Counted from the first letter of the stretch, positions 49,957 to 59,340 are shown. The stretch: 64,000 nt of DNA from Tianweitania sp. UT-5YL-CI-8 (GCF_030010215.1 NZ_JASCRR010000001.1:496001-560000), one strand, 5' to 3'. The notes: generated from the letters alone by a model not told the origin. Numbers and translations are program-made.

Positions 49957-51582
49957 TCACGCGGTCTTTGCTTGCTTCAACCTGAAGCGTTGGATCTTCC
50001 CCGACTCCGTTTTTGGCAATGCCTGCGTGAAGACGATCGAGCGGGGGTATTTGTAGGGGGCGATGATGCTTTTCACATGCTCCTGCAACGCCACCACCAG
50101 CATGTCCGAAGCGGCGGCGCCGCCAATGAGAACCACATGCGCCTCGACGATATGGCCGCGCGCTTCGTCAGGCACGCCGATGACGGCACATTCCAGCACA
50201 TGCTCATGCTTAAGCAGCGCCGCCTCGACCTCAGGGCCGGCAATGTTGTACCCGGCAGACACTATCATGTCGTCGGAACGGGCGGCGAAATGAAAATAGC
50301 CGTCCTCGTCCTGCACGAAGCTGTCACCCGTCAGGTTCCAGCCATCGCGGACGTAATCCTTCTGCCGATCGTCGGCGAGATAGCGGCAACCCACCGGCCC
50401 ACGGACGGCCAGCATCCCGATCGTGCCGCGCGGCACCTCGTTCATGGCGTCGTCCACGACCTTGGCTTGATAACCCCTGAGCGGCTTGCCGGTGCAGGCC
50501 GGCTTGGTGTCGTCGAGGCGATTGGAGATGAAGATATGCAGCATCTCGGTCGCGCCGATGCCGTCGAGGATCGGCTTACCGGTCTTCTCAACCCATTGGT
50601 CGAAGACCGGGGCCGGCAAGGTCTCGCCGGCCGAAACCGCCACCCGCAATGAGGACAGGTCGGCACCCTCTTCCATCGCGGCCAGCATGGCACGATAGGC
50701 GGTGGGCGCGGTGAAGCAGATCGTCGCCTTGTACTTCTGGATGATGTCGATCATGTTCGGCGGCGTCGCACTTTCAAGCAGAGCCGCGCTCGCGCCGAAT
50801 CGCAGCGGAAAGATCGCCAGCCCGCCAAGGCCGAAGGTAAACGCAAGTGGCGGCGAGCCGACGAAGACATCCTCAGGCTGCACGTCCAGAATTTCTTTGG
50901 CATAGGCATCGGCGACGATGAGAATGTCGCGATGGAAATGCATCGTCGCTTTTGGGATTCCGGTCGAGCCGGAGGTGAATCCGAGCAGTGCGACATCGTC
51001 GCGGCCCGTCCGCACCGCCTGGAATGCCACTGATTTGTCGAGAGCGGCGCGGTCGAGTTCGGCATCGTGGTTGGCGGTGCCATCGAAGCCAATCACCTGT
51101 TTCAGAAAGGCACTGTCCTTGGCGCAGGCGACCATCTCGTCCATCAGCCGGGTGTCACACAATGCGTGGGTGATTTCGGCCTTGTCGACGATCTTGGAAA
51201 GCTCGCCGGCCCTGAGCATAGGCATGGTGTTGACCACCACGGCGCCCGCCTTGGTGGCTGCAAGCCAGCAGGCGACCATTGCCGGATTGTTGGCGGAGCG
51301 GATCAGCACGCGATTGCCGGGTTGGACGCCGAAATCATCGACCAGCGCCGCGGCCAGCCGGTTGGTCCAATCGCTCAGTTCCTTGTAGGTGCGGCGTCGA
51401 CCATTGCCGATCAGCGCCACGCGGTCGCCGAAACCACGCTCGACCATGCGGTCGGTCAGTTCGACGCCGGCATTCAACCATTCGGGATAATCGAATCCGT
51501 CGAGATCGATCTGCGGCCAATCATGAAACGAGGGGAGATTATCACGCGCGAAGCTGTCGACGTGAACCGTCGGTCCAAGCAT
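49957..51582 (-). CDS. 2-aminobenzoate-CoA ligase (benzoate-CoA ligase family)
   Basis: Predicted 541-residue AMP-forming ligase. The P-loop LLGFTSGSTGIPKATMHFHRDIL lies near residue 180, the motif DGIGATEMLHIFISN near residue 330, DGWNLTGDSFVQDEDGYFHFAARSDDMIVSAGYNI near residue 415, and the acylating Lys in LPKTESGKIQRFRL near the C-terminus. Overall form matches 2-aminobenzoate-CoA and benzoate-CoA ligases. It would turn anthranilate from kynureninase into anthraniloyl-CoA for the enzyme at 14635. ATG 51582 follows GGGAA. The frame opens to 51675 but that part has no homologous look. Confidence 0.88.
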   Translation of the reverse strand: MLGPTVHVDSFARDNLPSFHDWPQIDLDGFDYPEWLNAGVELTDRMVERGFGDRVALIGNGRRRTYKELSDWTNRLAAALVDDFGVQPGNRVLIRSANNPAMVACWLAATKAGAVVVNTMPMLRAGELSKIVDKAEITHALCDTRLMDEMVACAKDSAFLKQVIGFDGTANHDAELDRAALDKSVAFQAVRTGRDDVALLGFTSGSTGIPKATMHFHRDILIVADAYAKEILDVQPEDVFVGSPPLAFTFGLGGLAIFPLRFGASAALLESATPPNMIDIIQKYKATICFTAPTAYRAMLAAMEEGADLSSLRVAVSAGETLPAPVFDQWVEKTGKPILDGIGATEMLHIFISNRLDDTKPACTGKPLRGYQAKVVDDAMNEVPRGTIGMLAVRGPVGCRYLADDRQKDYVRDGWNLTGDSFVQDEDGYFHFAARSDDMIVSAGYNIAGPEVEAALLKHEHVLECAVIGVPDEARGHIVEAHVVLIGGAAASDMLVVALQEHVKSIIAPYKYPRSIVFTQALPKTESGKIQRFRLKQAKTA

Positions 51583-51910
51583 ATTGAGTTCCCATTCGAT
51601 TATACAGCGAACGGCCGAGCGTGTCTCCGCCCTTAACCGATACCGGCTGGACGCCACCATAAGCACGCGTCTCACAAGGTAAGCATCGCATCGTCGGCAT
51701 CGTCTATCAAGCCATAAAGTTTAAGCTTGTAATAATTTTTAAGACGCGTTCCTGGAGCTCGATTTCGACCGTTCGGCGTCCTCGGGATTTTTCTGCCGCG
51801 CAGCGCCAAGCAGCGATCCATTCTTTCGCGGAACAACCCAGCGCGCGAGGAATTATGCACCCAGGAAGGCCGTCATCCCGGCCGTTTTAAACCCAGGCAG
51901 GAGCGCCTTC
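51583..51910. promoter_or_regulatory. Divergent intergenic region between the CoA ligase and the molybdenum hydroxylase operon
   Basis: This 328-base stretch has no convincing gene. It is AT-richer than its surroundings between 51710 and 51745, where the AAGCTT palindrome lies, and probably carries the promoters of both divergent units. AGGAG at about 51899 serves the first hydroxylase gene. Confidence 0.6.
51717..51734. promoter_or_regulatory. Candidate MarR operator, AAGCTT-centred element (copy 2)
   Basis: AAGTTTAAGCTTGTAATA shares 14 of 18 positions with the palindrome at 14532-14549, including the run TTTAAGCTTG. It lies 135 bases upstream of the 2-aminobenzoate-CoA ligase start and 177 bases from the divergent hydroxylase operon. 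It is less symmetrical than copy 1. Recurrence before another anthranilate-pathway gene is the main support. Confidence 0.55.
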
Positions 51911-52420
51911 ATGAAGACCACGTTGACCGTCAACGGCCAGTTGCGCCATCTGGACGCCGATCCGCGAACCACGCTTTTGGATGCGCTGCGCAATCATCTC
52001 AATCTAACCGGCAGCAAGAAGGGGTGCGACCACGGCCAGTGCGGCGCCTGCACCGTCATCGTCAACGGACGGCGGATCAATTCATGTCTGTCGCTCGCCT
52101 GCATGCATGACAGCGACGAGGTCGTCACCATTGAAGGGCTCGGCACGCCCGAGCATCTGTCAGCGCTGCAGCAGGCCTTCGTCTCCCATGATGGCTTCCA
52201 GTGCGGCTTCTGCACCCCCGGCCAGATTTGCTCGGCGACGGCCATGCTAGACGAAGTCGAGGCGGGCTGGCCGAGCCATGTCAGCGCCGATGTCACCGCC
52301 AAGCAAGACCTGACAGTCGAGGAAATTTCCGAGCGGATGAGCGGCAATCTCTGCCGCTGCTCGGCCTATCCCAACATCGTCGACGCCATCATGGACGTGG
52401 CCGGGAGCGCCAAGCGATGA
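51911..52420 (+). CDS. Molybdenum hydroxylase [2Fe-2S] subunit, PaoA-like
   Basis: Predicted 169-residue iron-sulfur subunit of the xanthine oxidase family. The plant-type 2Fe-2S motif [24 protein letters not shown] lies near residues 37-59, and the second cluster motif QCGFCTPGQ with [11 protein letters not shown] near residues 97-150. The protein starts directly with KTTLTVNG and has no twin-arginine leader, unlike E. coli PaoA, so the complex should be cytoplasmic. It overlaps the next gene by 4 bases. Confidence 0.92.
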   Translation: MKTTLTVNGQLRHLDADPRTTLLDALRNHLNLTGSKKGCDHGQCGACTVIVNGRRINSCLSLACMHDSDEVVTIEGLGTPEHLSALQQAFVSHDGFQCGFCTPGQICSATAMLDEVEAGWPSHVSADVTAKQDLTVEEISERMSGNLCRCSAYPNIVDAIMDVAGSAKR

Positions 52421-53394
52421 ACCCTTTCGAATACACCCGCGCATCGTCCCGACATGAAGCGGCAACCATGGCCGCGGGCGGCGCGACCTTCATCGCTGGC
52501 GGCACCAACCTGCTCGACCTGATGAAACTCGAAGTGATGACGCCCGAGCGGCTTGTCGACATCAACCGGCTCGATATGGACGACATCGAAACCACGGCGG
52601 ATGGTGGCCTGCGGATCGGGGCCATGGTGCGCAACAGCGATCTCGCGGCCAACGACATGGTGCGCTCGACCTATCCGGTTCTTTCCCGCGCATTGCTGGC
52701 GGGCGCCAGCGGCCAGCTCCGCAACAAGGCGAGCACTGGCGGCAATCTGCTCCAGCGCACGCGTTGCTACTATTTTTACGACACCGCCATGCCCTGCAAC
52801 AAACGCGAGCCCGGCAGTGGCTGCCAGGCCATTGGCGGAGCAACACGGCTGCACGCCATTTTTGGCGCAAGCGATCACTGCATCGCCACGCATCCCAGCG
52901 ACATGGCTGTGGCCCTTCAGGCACTTGATGCGCAGGTCGAGGTCGAAAGTGCCACCGGCGATGTCCGCACGGTCGAGCTGGAAAGCTTCTATCGTCTGCC
53001 CGGCAACACGCCGCATATCGAAACCGAGTTGAAGCCCGGCGACCTGATCACCGCCGTCATCGTACCTCCGGCCAAAGGCAGGCGGCAGACCTATCGCAAG
53101 GTGCGCGATCGGGCTTCCTACGCCTTTGCCTTGGTCTCCGTGGCCGGCGTCATCGATATGTCGGATGGCAGGATCGCTCATGCGTCCCTCGCCTTCGGTG
53201 GCGTCGCCCACAAGCCGTGGCGCAACACGGAGATCGAACAAATGCTGGTCGGCGAAACGCCTTCGCCGAATGTGTTCGTTCGTGTGGCCGATGCGCTGCT
53301 GCGCGATGCCGAGGCGCAGGGCGACAACGCGTTCAAGATCAAGCTTTTGCATCGCACGCTATGTGCTGTGTTGACCGAACTGACGGAAGGCTGA
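52417..53394 (+). CDS. Molybdenum hydroxylase FAD subunit with extra [4Fe-4S] insert, PaoB-like
   Basis: Predicted 325-residue FAD subunit. [16 protein letters not shown] near residue 22 and [17 protein letters not shown] near residue 105 bind FAD. The insert [21 protein letters not shown] supplies cysteines spaced as in PaoB, which carries an additional 4Fe-4S cluster. This separates it from plain xanthine dehydrogenase. ATG 52417 overlaps the preceding stop (ATGA). Confidence 0.91.
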   Translation: MNPFEYTRASSRHEAATMAAGGATFIAGGTNLLDLMKLEVMTPERLVDINRLDMDDIETTADGGLRIGAMVRNSDLAANDMVRSTYPVLSRALLAGASGQLRNKASTGGNLLQRTRCYYFYDTAMPCNKREPGSGCQAIGGATRLHAIFGASDHCIATHPSDMAVALQALDAQVEVESATGDVRTVELESFYRLPGNTPHIETELKPGDLITAVIVPPAKGRRQTYRKVRDRASYAFALVSVAGVIDMSDGRIAHASLAFGGVAHKPWRNTEIEQMLVGETPSPNVFVRVADALLRDAEAQGDNAFKIKLLHRTLCAVLTELTEG

Positions 53395-53398
53395 CTCG

Positions 53399-55609
53399 AT
53401 GACCCTTCACCTGAAAATGGATGACCGCGACGATCGCTACCGACTCGACGACATGGTCCAGGGCCTGGTCGGCACAGCAACGGACCGGCCGGAGGGCAAG
53501 CTCAAGGTTTCCGGCAAGGCAAGCTATGCCATGGACGCTCTGCCGGACGACGTTTGTCACGGCGTTCTCGTTCGCGCCACGATCACCCATGGCAAGTTAC
53601 GCAACATGGATACCGAGGCAGTAAAGGTCCTGCCCGGTATCCGCACCGTCATCACTGGCAAGCGCATGCTGCGCAACCCTGCGCAAGGTATGGCCGGAAA
53701 GGCTCCTATCCAGGGCTCAGACGACATCGCCTATTTCGGCCAGCCCATCGCTCTTGTCGTCGCCGACACGCTTGAACAGGCGCGGCATGGCGCACTTGTG
53801 TTGCGCTTGGAGCTGGAGGCCAAGGGCGATGCCGTGGTCAATCCGCACGACCCTGAGGCATCTGTCGAAAAGCCGAAGACGGAACAGGTTCTGATCGGCG
53901 ATCTCGACGAGGCTATGAAGAAGGCGGCCTTCACCGTCGATCAGCACTATACGACGCCGGGCCATTCGAGTGCCGCGATGGAGCCGCACGCGTCTGTGGC
54001 GCACTGGCATGGCGACAGCGTAACCTTGCGCGGCAGCTATCAGATGCTGGCCTACAACCGTGCCGAACTGGCCGATGCGCTCGGCATTTCGGAAAAAAAC
54101 GTCCGCATTCTCGCACCCTATGTCGGCGGCGGCTTCGGCGCAAAGCTTGGCATCTCGCCTGAGGCAGTGGCCGCAGCGCTTGCTTCGAAGGAACTCGGCG
54201 TGCCCGTGGCGGTCTCAATGACGCGGCAACAGGTTTTCGAAACGACGATGCGCCGTTCCGAAACGAACCAACGCATCAGGCTTGCCGCGGACGGGAACGG
54301 CCTTTTGACCGGCATCGGTCATGAAGCTCTGGTCTCCAACCTGCCCGGCGAAGATTTTTCCGAGCCGGTGACGCAGGCGACGCGGTTCCTTTATCGCGGC
54401 GAAAACCGTGAGATCGTGCACAAGATCGCGCGCGTTCACCGCACCTGCGCCGGATCGGTGCGCGCACCGGGCGAGGCGGTTGGGCTGACGGTTCTCGAAA
54501 TCGCCATGGACGAGTTGGCGGAGAAGGCCGGTATCGACCCCGTCGAACTGCGCAAGAAGAACATTCCAGATCAGGACCCCACCGATCAAATCCCGTTCTC
54601 TTCGCATACGCTGGCGGAAGCGCTCGATGAGGGTGCGCGCCGCTTCGGCTGGGACAAGCGCAATCCCAAGCCTCGGGCGACCCGCGATGGCGAATGGTTC
54701 GTTGGTATCGGCATGGCCTCCGCCGTGCGCGTCAACATGCTTATCGAATCCCAGGCGCGGGTAACGCTTTCGGCCGACGGTAGGGCCATGATCGAGACTG
54801 ACATGACCGACATCGGCACGGGCACCTATGCGATCCTTGGTCAGATCGCCGGCGAGATGCTCGGCCTGCCGATGGAAGATGTCGAAACACGTCTGGGCGA
54901 TACGGAGTTTCCGCCTGCGTCCGGCTCCGGCGGATCCTTCGGTGCAGCATCCAACGGCACGGCAGTAATGCTCGGCTGTGAGGAAATCCGTCGCCAGCTT
55001 TGCAAGAAGCTGGACTGCCAAGACTCCGACATGACGTTGAAGGGCGGATACGCCATCGTCGGCAACAAACGCATCGCCTTGCGTGAAGTGCTCGACGGCG
55101 ACACACTGGTCGGCGAAGGTCATGTCCAACCCGGCAAGGCCGAAAAGAAAGTGCGTCAGGCGACCTATGGCAGCTATTTCGCCGAGGTCGGCGTCAACAG
55201 CGTTACCGGCGAGACGCGGCTGCGGCGCATGCTCGGCGTGTTCGCGGCAGGGCGCATTCTGAATGCGAAGACAGCGCGTTCGCAATGCCTTGGCGGCATG
55301 ACCTTCGGGATCGGTATGGCTCTGACGGAGGAGCTCATTCACGACCGCCGCGACGGCCACCTGGTCAATCACGACTTTGCCGAATACCACTTGCCGGTAA
55401 ATGCCGATGTGCCGCAGATCGAGGTCGTTCTGCTCGAAGAGCGGGACGAGTGGGCCAACCCTCTACAGGCCAAGGGGATCGGTGAGCTCGGTATCTGCGG
55501 AGCCGCCGCATCCATCGTCAATGCGATCTACAATGCCTGCGGCGTTCGCGTGCGACAGTTGCCTGCGACGCTCGACAAGGTGATCGATGGATTGGACGAG
55601 CCTGCGTGA
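53399..55609 (+). CDS. Molybdenum hydroxylase large subunit, PaoC-like aldehyde oxidoreductase
   Basis: Predicted 736-residue molybdopterin-cytosine-dinucleotide subunit (PaoC has 732). LAPYVGGGFGAKLGISPEAVA near residue 240, RTCAGSVRAPGEAVGLTVLE near residue 345, GSGGSFGAASNGTAVM near residue 505, and KGIGELGICGAAASIVNAI with the catalytic Glu near residue 695 are diagnostic. PaoABC oxidises aromatic aldehydes. The substrate here is unknown, but the shared divergent promoter with 2-aminobenzoate-CoA ligase suggests an aromatic or N-heterocyclic compound. The stop codon lies in the loop of a terminator. Confidence 0.92.
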   Translation: MTLHLKMDDRDDRYRLDDMVQGLVGTATDRPEGKLKVSGKASYAMDALPDDVCHGVLVRATITHGKLRNMDTEAVKVLPGIRTVITGKRMLRNPAQGMAGKAPIQGSDDIAYFGQPIALVVADTLEQARHGALVLRLELEAKGDAVVNPHDPEASVEKPKTEQVLIGDLDEAMKKAAFTVDQHYTTPGHSSAAMEPHASVAHWHGDSVTLRGSYQMLAYNRAELADALGISEKNVRILAPYVGGGFGAKLGISPEAVAAALASKELGVPVAVSMTRQQVFETTMRRSETNQRIRLAADGNGLLTGIGHEALVSNLPGEDFSEPVTQATRFLYRGENREIVHKIARVHRTCAGSVRAPGEAVGLTVLEIAMDELAEKAGIDPVELRKKNIPDQDPTDQIPFSSHTLAEALDEGARRFGWDKRNPKPRATRDGEWFVGIGMASAVRVNMLIESQARVTLSADGRAMIETDMTDIGTGTYAILGQIAGEMLGLPMEDVETRLGDTEFPPASGSGGSFGAASNGTAVMLGCEEIRRQLCKKLDCQDSDMTLKGGYAIVGNKRIALREVLDGDTLVGEGHVQPGKAEKKVRQATYGSYFAEVGVNSVTGETRLRRMLGVFAAGRILNAKTARSQCLGGMTFGIGMALTEELIHDRRDGHLVNHDFAEYHLPVNADVPQIEVVLLEERDEWANPLQAKGIGELGICGAAASIVNAIYNACGVRVRQLPATLDKVIDGLDEPA

Positions 55610-55622
55610 CCGCAGGCTTTTT
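55599..55622 (+). terminator. Rho-independent terminator overlapping the large-subunit stop codon
   Basis: AGCCTGC and GCAGGCT form a 7-bp stem around GTGACC, followed by TTTT. The TGA stop (55607-55609) sits in the loop. The structure is classic for intrinsic termination and ends the hydroxylase operon. Confidence 0.8.
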
Positions 55623-55753
55623 CCAACTGTTAAGCATGGAGCGGAGCCGCGATCCGGCATTCATGAAATAGCTACCATCGGCGCTCCAAGGTTGACTTGA
55701 AAAGGACAAGACTTCGCCGTCGATGAACGGCCTAACGATTGGAGGCACTACCG

Positions 55754-56449
55754 ATGCGGGCAACAATAACAGGGACGACACTTCCGGTTCTACAAATCGA
55801 ACTTGCGGCAGGTGAAAAGGTCATTGCCGGCCCCGACCAACTGTCCTGGCTTATGGGTCCGGTGGAGATGAATACCACGACGTCCACAGCCGGCAGCAGC
55901 GGTCTCTGGGGCGCCGTCACACGCGCAATCTCGGGCGGTGGCTTGTTCATGACCGAGTTCGAAGCCAAAGGCGGTGCCGGCGTCGTTGCCTTCGCCGCAC
56001 AGATTCCAGGCACCATCCATGAAGTGCAGGTCGATGGCGGACGCTCCTACATGGTCCATCACCATGGTTTCCTTTGCGCAACCGCCGGCGTCGAACTCGG
56101 CACTGGCGTGCAGCAGTCGCTTGGCGCTGGCATCTTTGGCGGCGAGGGCTTCGTGCTGCAGAAGCTCTCCGGACGGTGCACTGCCTGGGTGGAACTCGGC
56201 GGCGAGACCGTGATCCATGAACTCCAGGCTGGACAGTCCATGCTGGTCCACCCCGGCCACATCGGCATGTTCGAGGACAGTCTCCGCTTCGAGATGACCA
56301 CGGTTCGCGGCGTCAAGAACATGATGTTCGGCGGCGATGGTCTTTTTCTGGCGCGGCTGTCGGGACCAGGCACAGTCTGGCTTCAGACTCTGACCGCCCC
56401 CAAGCTCGCCCACGCGCTCGCTCCCTACATGCCAAAGGCAGAACGGTAA
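55754..56449 (+). CDS. AIM24/TIGR00266 family protein
   Basis: Predicted 231-residue protein made of three similar beta-rich pseudo-repeats. Segments such as LAAGEKVIAGPDQLSWLMGPVEM, GGLFMTEFEAKGGAGVVAFAA, FVLQKLSGRCTAWVELGG and the late GGDGLFLARLSGPGTVWLQTL are typical of TIGR00266, a family of unknown biochemical function related to mitochondrial AIM24. ATG 55754 has GGAGG upstream. The next gene begins 8 bases after the stop, so the two may be expressed together. Confidence 0.85.
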   Translation: MRATITGTTLPVLQIELAAGEKVIAGPDQLSWLMGPVEMNTTTSTAGSSGLWGAVTRAISGGGLFMTEFEAKGGAGVVAFAAQIPGTIHEVQVDGGRSYMVHHHGFLCATAGVELGTGVQQSLGAGIFGGEGFVLQKLSGRCTAWVELGGETVIHELQAGQSMLVHPGHIGMFEDSLRFEMTTVRGVKNMMFGGDGLFLARLSGPGTVWLQTLTAPKLAHALAPYMPKAER

Positions 56450-56457
56450 TATCCGAC

Positions 56458-57534
56458 ATGAGTCGACTTCCTCATAAGCTCCTCGGCGCGGGTGCAATCC
56501 TGCTCTGCACATTCCCGGCCATCGCAGATCCGGATTATTCCGGATTCGAGAAGGAAACGCTGTTGCGCTTCCACAATGCGCCGGACGCCGGCGCGCCGAT
56601 CCGCTTTTCACCAACCTTGGAAATGTCGTTCGGTGGCGAACCGACTCGCGCCATCATGGATACAGGTTCGACCGGTATCGTCGTTTCGGCCGATGTTATC
56701 CCTGATGTGCAAAATCTTAATTCTACCGGCACCGGCTCGGTGACCTATTCCAGTTCGGGCCGGATCATGCACGGCAACTGGGTCGTCGCCCCCGTCACCA
56801 TCACAGGCAGCAACGGCGAGAGCGTCACCACCAAGCCCCTGCCGGTTCTGGCCGTCAACCGCATCGAATGTTTCAGCAATGCGCGCGACTGCGAACCGAC
56901 CGACAACCCGACGCGCGTCGCCATGATGGGCATCGGCTTTGGGCGCGAAAGCGACCATCAAGGCCAGAGCACACCCGACAAAAACCCGTTTCTCAATATC
57001 GCGGATATGGGCACGGCCGATGCACCCGGCTCCATGAGCCGTGGCTATATCGTCACGCGCGAGGGCATCTATTTAGGCCTCACCGGCGGTAACACGCGTA
57101 ATTTCGAGTTCGTGCAGCTGACGCAGAACAGAGCCACCAATGACTGGTCGGGCGTGCCGGCCTGCATCTCGCTCGGCGGCGCCGAGCCCGCTTGCGGCTC
57201 TGCGCTGGTGGATACGGGCGTGACCGCCATGTACCTCACTCTGCCTGCAGACAGGGAAAGCGAAAACACCCAGGATGGCGAGAACGGCGGCAAGACGTTG
57301 ATTCCCGAGACGGAACTGAGCGTCGTTTTCGGCGCGACGCCCTCGCCGGAGGCGCCCGGCTATGCCTTCAGCGTGGGTGACACCGCTCAGCCGGCGGCAC
57401 CTGAGCGGGTCGTACTTGTCGGAGGTGAGAACCGCGCAACCTTCGTCAACACCAGCGTTCATGCGCTGAACGCGTTTGACTATCTCTACGATGCAGACAA
57501 CGGCTATGTCGGCATCCGGAAGATTTCGGAGTAA
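56458..57534 (+). CDS. Secreted pepsin-like aspartic peptidase homologue
   Basis: Predicted 358-residue exported protein. The signal peptide MSRLPHKLLGAGAILLCTFPAIA is followed by two copies of the aspartic-peptidase triad: AIMDTGSTGIVV with Asp68 and ALVDTGVTAMYL with Asp252. The spacing of 184 residues is nearly that between Asp32 and Asp215 of pepsin, which argues for a two-lobed A1-type enzyme rather than a retropepsin. Bacterial A1 members are uncommon (shewasin is one). Three Cys pairs could form disulfides. Active-site flap residues are not obvious, so activity is unproven. Confidence 0.6.
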   Translation: MSRLPHKLLGAGAILLCTFPAIADPDYSGFEKETLLRFHNAPDAGAPIRFSPTLEMSFGGEPTRAIMDTGSTGIVVSADVIPDVQNLNSTGTGSVTYSSSGRIMHGNWVVAPVTITGSNGESVTTKPLPVLAVNRIECFSNARDCEPTDNPTRVAMMGIGFGRESDHQGQSTPDKNPFLNIADMGTADAPGSMSRGYIVTREGIYLGLTGGNTRNFEFVQLTQNRATNDWSGVPACISLGGAEPACGSALVDTGVTAMYLTLPADRESENTQDGENGGKTLIPETELSVVFGATPSPEAPGYAFSVGDTAQPAAPERVVLVGGENRATFVNTSVHALNAFDYLYDADNGYVGIRKISE

Positions 57535-57549
57535 CAGATCGAACCCCGG

Positions 57550-57575
57550 CAAGGCGCGCGATTGTCGCCGCCTTG
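57550..57575. terminator. Possible bidirectional terminator
   Basis: CAAGGCG and CGCCTTG form a 7-bp stem with a 12-base loop in the 54-base gap between the convergent peptidase-like and LprI-like genes. No U-tract is present, so this call rests mainly on position. Confidence 0.35.
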
Positions 57576-57588
57576 TCGAATACCGCGA

Positions 57589-58020
57589 TCAGTTCGACAG
57601 CGTATAGCGCTGCTGCAGTTCTGTCGTCCGCGCAAGCGTTGCAGCCAGCACGCACGCCTGTTGCGCTGATGTCGTGCCGCTGCCGGAATCCCACTCGGCA
57701 GCGATGAGATCGAACTTGCAGTTGGCGTCCCTGAAGGCGACCCACGCGCGCTGGGCTGCGACGAGGTTTCCGAGCCAGGCCTTCTTATCGTCGGCCGATG
57801 CATCGCTGTCCGCCGCAATTGCTGCCTCGGCTTTCTTGTAGGCATCGTTCAAGGCAGTGTCGGCTGTGGCCAAAGCCTTGTTGAGGCAGTTTTCCAGCTC
57901 GTATCCTCCGAACTGATCACACGACGTGCTCGGCGCCCATTGAGCCGACGCCTTCCCGAGAAACGCCGTCGGCAAACCCACCGCAATCATCAATCCAAGT
58001 CCATAAATGCTGTGTCGCAT
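57589..58020 (-). CDS. LprI/DUF1311-like periplasmic protein
   Basis: Predicted 143-residue exported protein. A signal peptide ending KASA-Q near residue 26 is followed by a lysozyme-inhibitor LprI-like domain: CDQFGGYELENCLNKALATADTALNDAYKKA, then LVAAQRAWVAFRDANCKFD and TRTTELQQRY-like ARTTELQQRYTL. Four cysteines fit two disulfides. ATG 58020 follows AAAGGA. Some members inhibit C-type lysozymes; most are uncharacterised. It lies 14 bases after the end of the hydrolase gene on the same strand, so the two may be co-transcribed. Confidence 0.8.
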   Translation of the reverse strand: MRHSIYGLGLMIAVGLPTAFLGKASAQWAPSTSCDQFGGYELENCLNKALATADTALNDAYKKAEAAIAADSDASADDKKAWLGNLVAAQRAWVAFRDANCKFDLIAAEWDSGSGTTSAQQACVLAATLARTTELQQRYTLSN

Positions 58021-58034
58021 CGGTTTTTCCTTTC

Positions 58035-59201
58035 TCAATCGATTGTGTGCAATTGCGGCATGCTCGCCTGCGAGTATTCTGCAAACGAAGCAGCCGGAAG
58101 CGGACCGGCTGTCATGAGCGTGAAATCGAACGGCGCGCGAACATCCGAAGCCAGTACATACTGGCGATGCACCCGGAGCGGATCTTTCTTGATCCTCTTG
58201 TAGCGTTCGGGCGTCAGCATGGACTTGAGCCTTATGAAGGCGATCTTCGGCTGCGGCGCGTCCGGATGCCCCACCGCTGCGGCGACCCTCGACTTGTAGA
58301 AATGAACGATGTCCGTCAGGCAATGAACCTCCAGCCAAAACAGCTCCTTAACGCGTGCAATCAACCCGACCCGCGCGCGCAGGACATGTGCGCTGCGCAG
58401 CAGCGCGCATTGCAGAACGGCACCTCCCAAGGTGGCGAACACCACGCGCTTGCTCTCGAATAGGGCCGGTTCCTTCTCCAGAAGCAGGCCTATGACCTGC
58501 ACGGCAACGCTCGACCCCATGCTGTGCGAACTGATGACATATTCGTCCGCAGGCTCTTCTAGGGCGATACGAGCCGCCACCGCACATTCTTCCAGCCAGG
58601 CGTTGATGGTGATGTGGTCGAGCCGCGCGACTGCGACCGCCATCTCCCAGTCCGAAAACAGATGCAGCGTGTGCAGACCATCCGACCACGGCACGAAGAG
58701 CCAGACGAAAAACGCATATGCCACCGGCACGCTGGCGAGATGGAACCACGGACTCAGCCCAAACAAGTATGGAATAGCGGCGATGGTCAGGCTCACAGCC
58801 AAAGCGAGACCGACCAGCAGAAACGGAAACACGAAGAACAGGCCGAACCGCCAGGCATGTTTGAAATAGCCAAACGCCCCACCTTCGAAAATCACCCGGG
58901 CGGCGCTGAGGAAACCGGATGCAATGCGGTGCGGCAGGTGCCTGCCGTTCAGCCCGTTGACCACGGCAGAGTGGTCGAACAGATAGATGTGGCTGGTCGT
59001 ATGCCAGCCCGGACCGCTGCTTTCCACCTCGAAGTCCCGACCGTCCTCAGACAAAGGGCCGACCACCACTTCGATATCCCACAGGGCAGCGCTTTGCTGG
59101 GCCGACCGGTTGTAGCGGTCATGGTGGCTTGCGGCATCCAACGGCTCAAAGCCTGGAAAATGCAGCACGATCCGCTTTCTGACGGGTTCCCTGATAGACA
59201 A
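58035..59201 (-). CDS. Membrane-anchored alpha/beta-hydrolase-like protein
   Basis: Predicted 388-residue protein. After an N-terminal domain beginning RIVLHFPGFEPLDAASHHDR, two hydrophobic segments (about residues 118-142 and 150-172) cross the membrane. A serine-hydrolase elbow, YVISSHSMGSSVAVQVI, follows near residue 225. The oxyanion segment HFPGFEP near residue 13 also fits an alpha/beta-hydrolase. I do not recognise a named family. The start is a TTG at 59201 with AAAGG 8 bases upstream. It lies just upstream of the LprI-like gene. Confidence 0.65.
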   Translation of the reverse strand: MSIREPVRKRIVLHFPGFEPLDAASHHDRYNRSAQQSAALWDIEVVVGPLSEDGRDFEVESSGPGWHTTSHIYLFDHSAVVNGLNGRHLPHRIASGFLSAARVIFEGGAFGYFKHAWRFGLFFVFPFLLVGLALAVSLTIAAIPYLFGLSPWFHLASVPVAYAFFVWLFVPWSDGLHTLHLFSDWEMAVAVARLDHITINAWLEECAVAARIALEEPADEYVISSHSMGSSVAVQVIGLLLEKEPALFESKRVVFATLGGAVLQCALLRSAHVLRARVGLIARVKELFWLEVHCLTDIVHFYKSRVAAAVGHPDAPQPKIAFIRLKSMLTPERYKRIKKDPLRVHRQYVLASDVRAPFDFTLMTAGPLPAASFAEYSQASMPQLHTID

Positions 59202-59340
59202 CTGCGGACCTTTCGATGAGCTGATGTTTTTTGCGCGAGCCCGACGCAGCCGCGTTTGCCCTCGCAGTCGTTAACGCGTGCATTGGTTCTTGAAAAGGAT
59301 GTCTGCTCGACAACCGCGCGCCAATAAGAGCGACCGCGCT

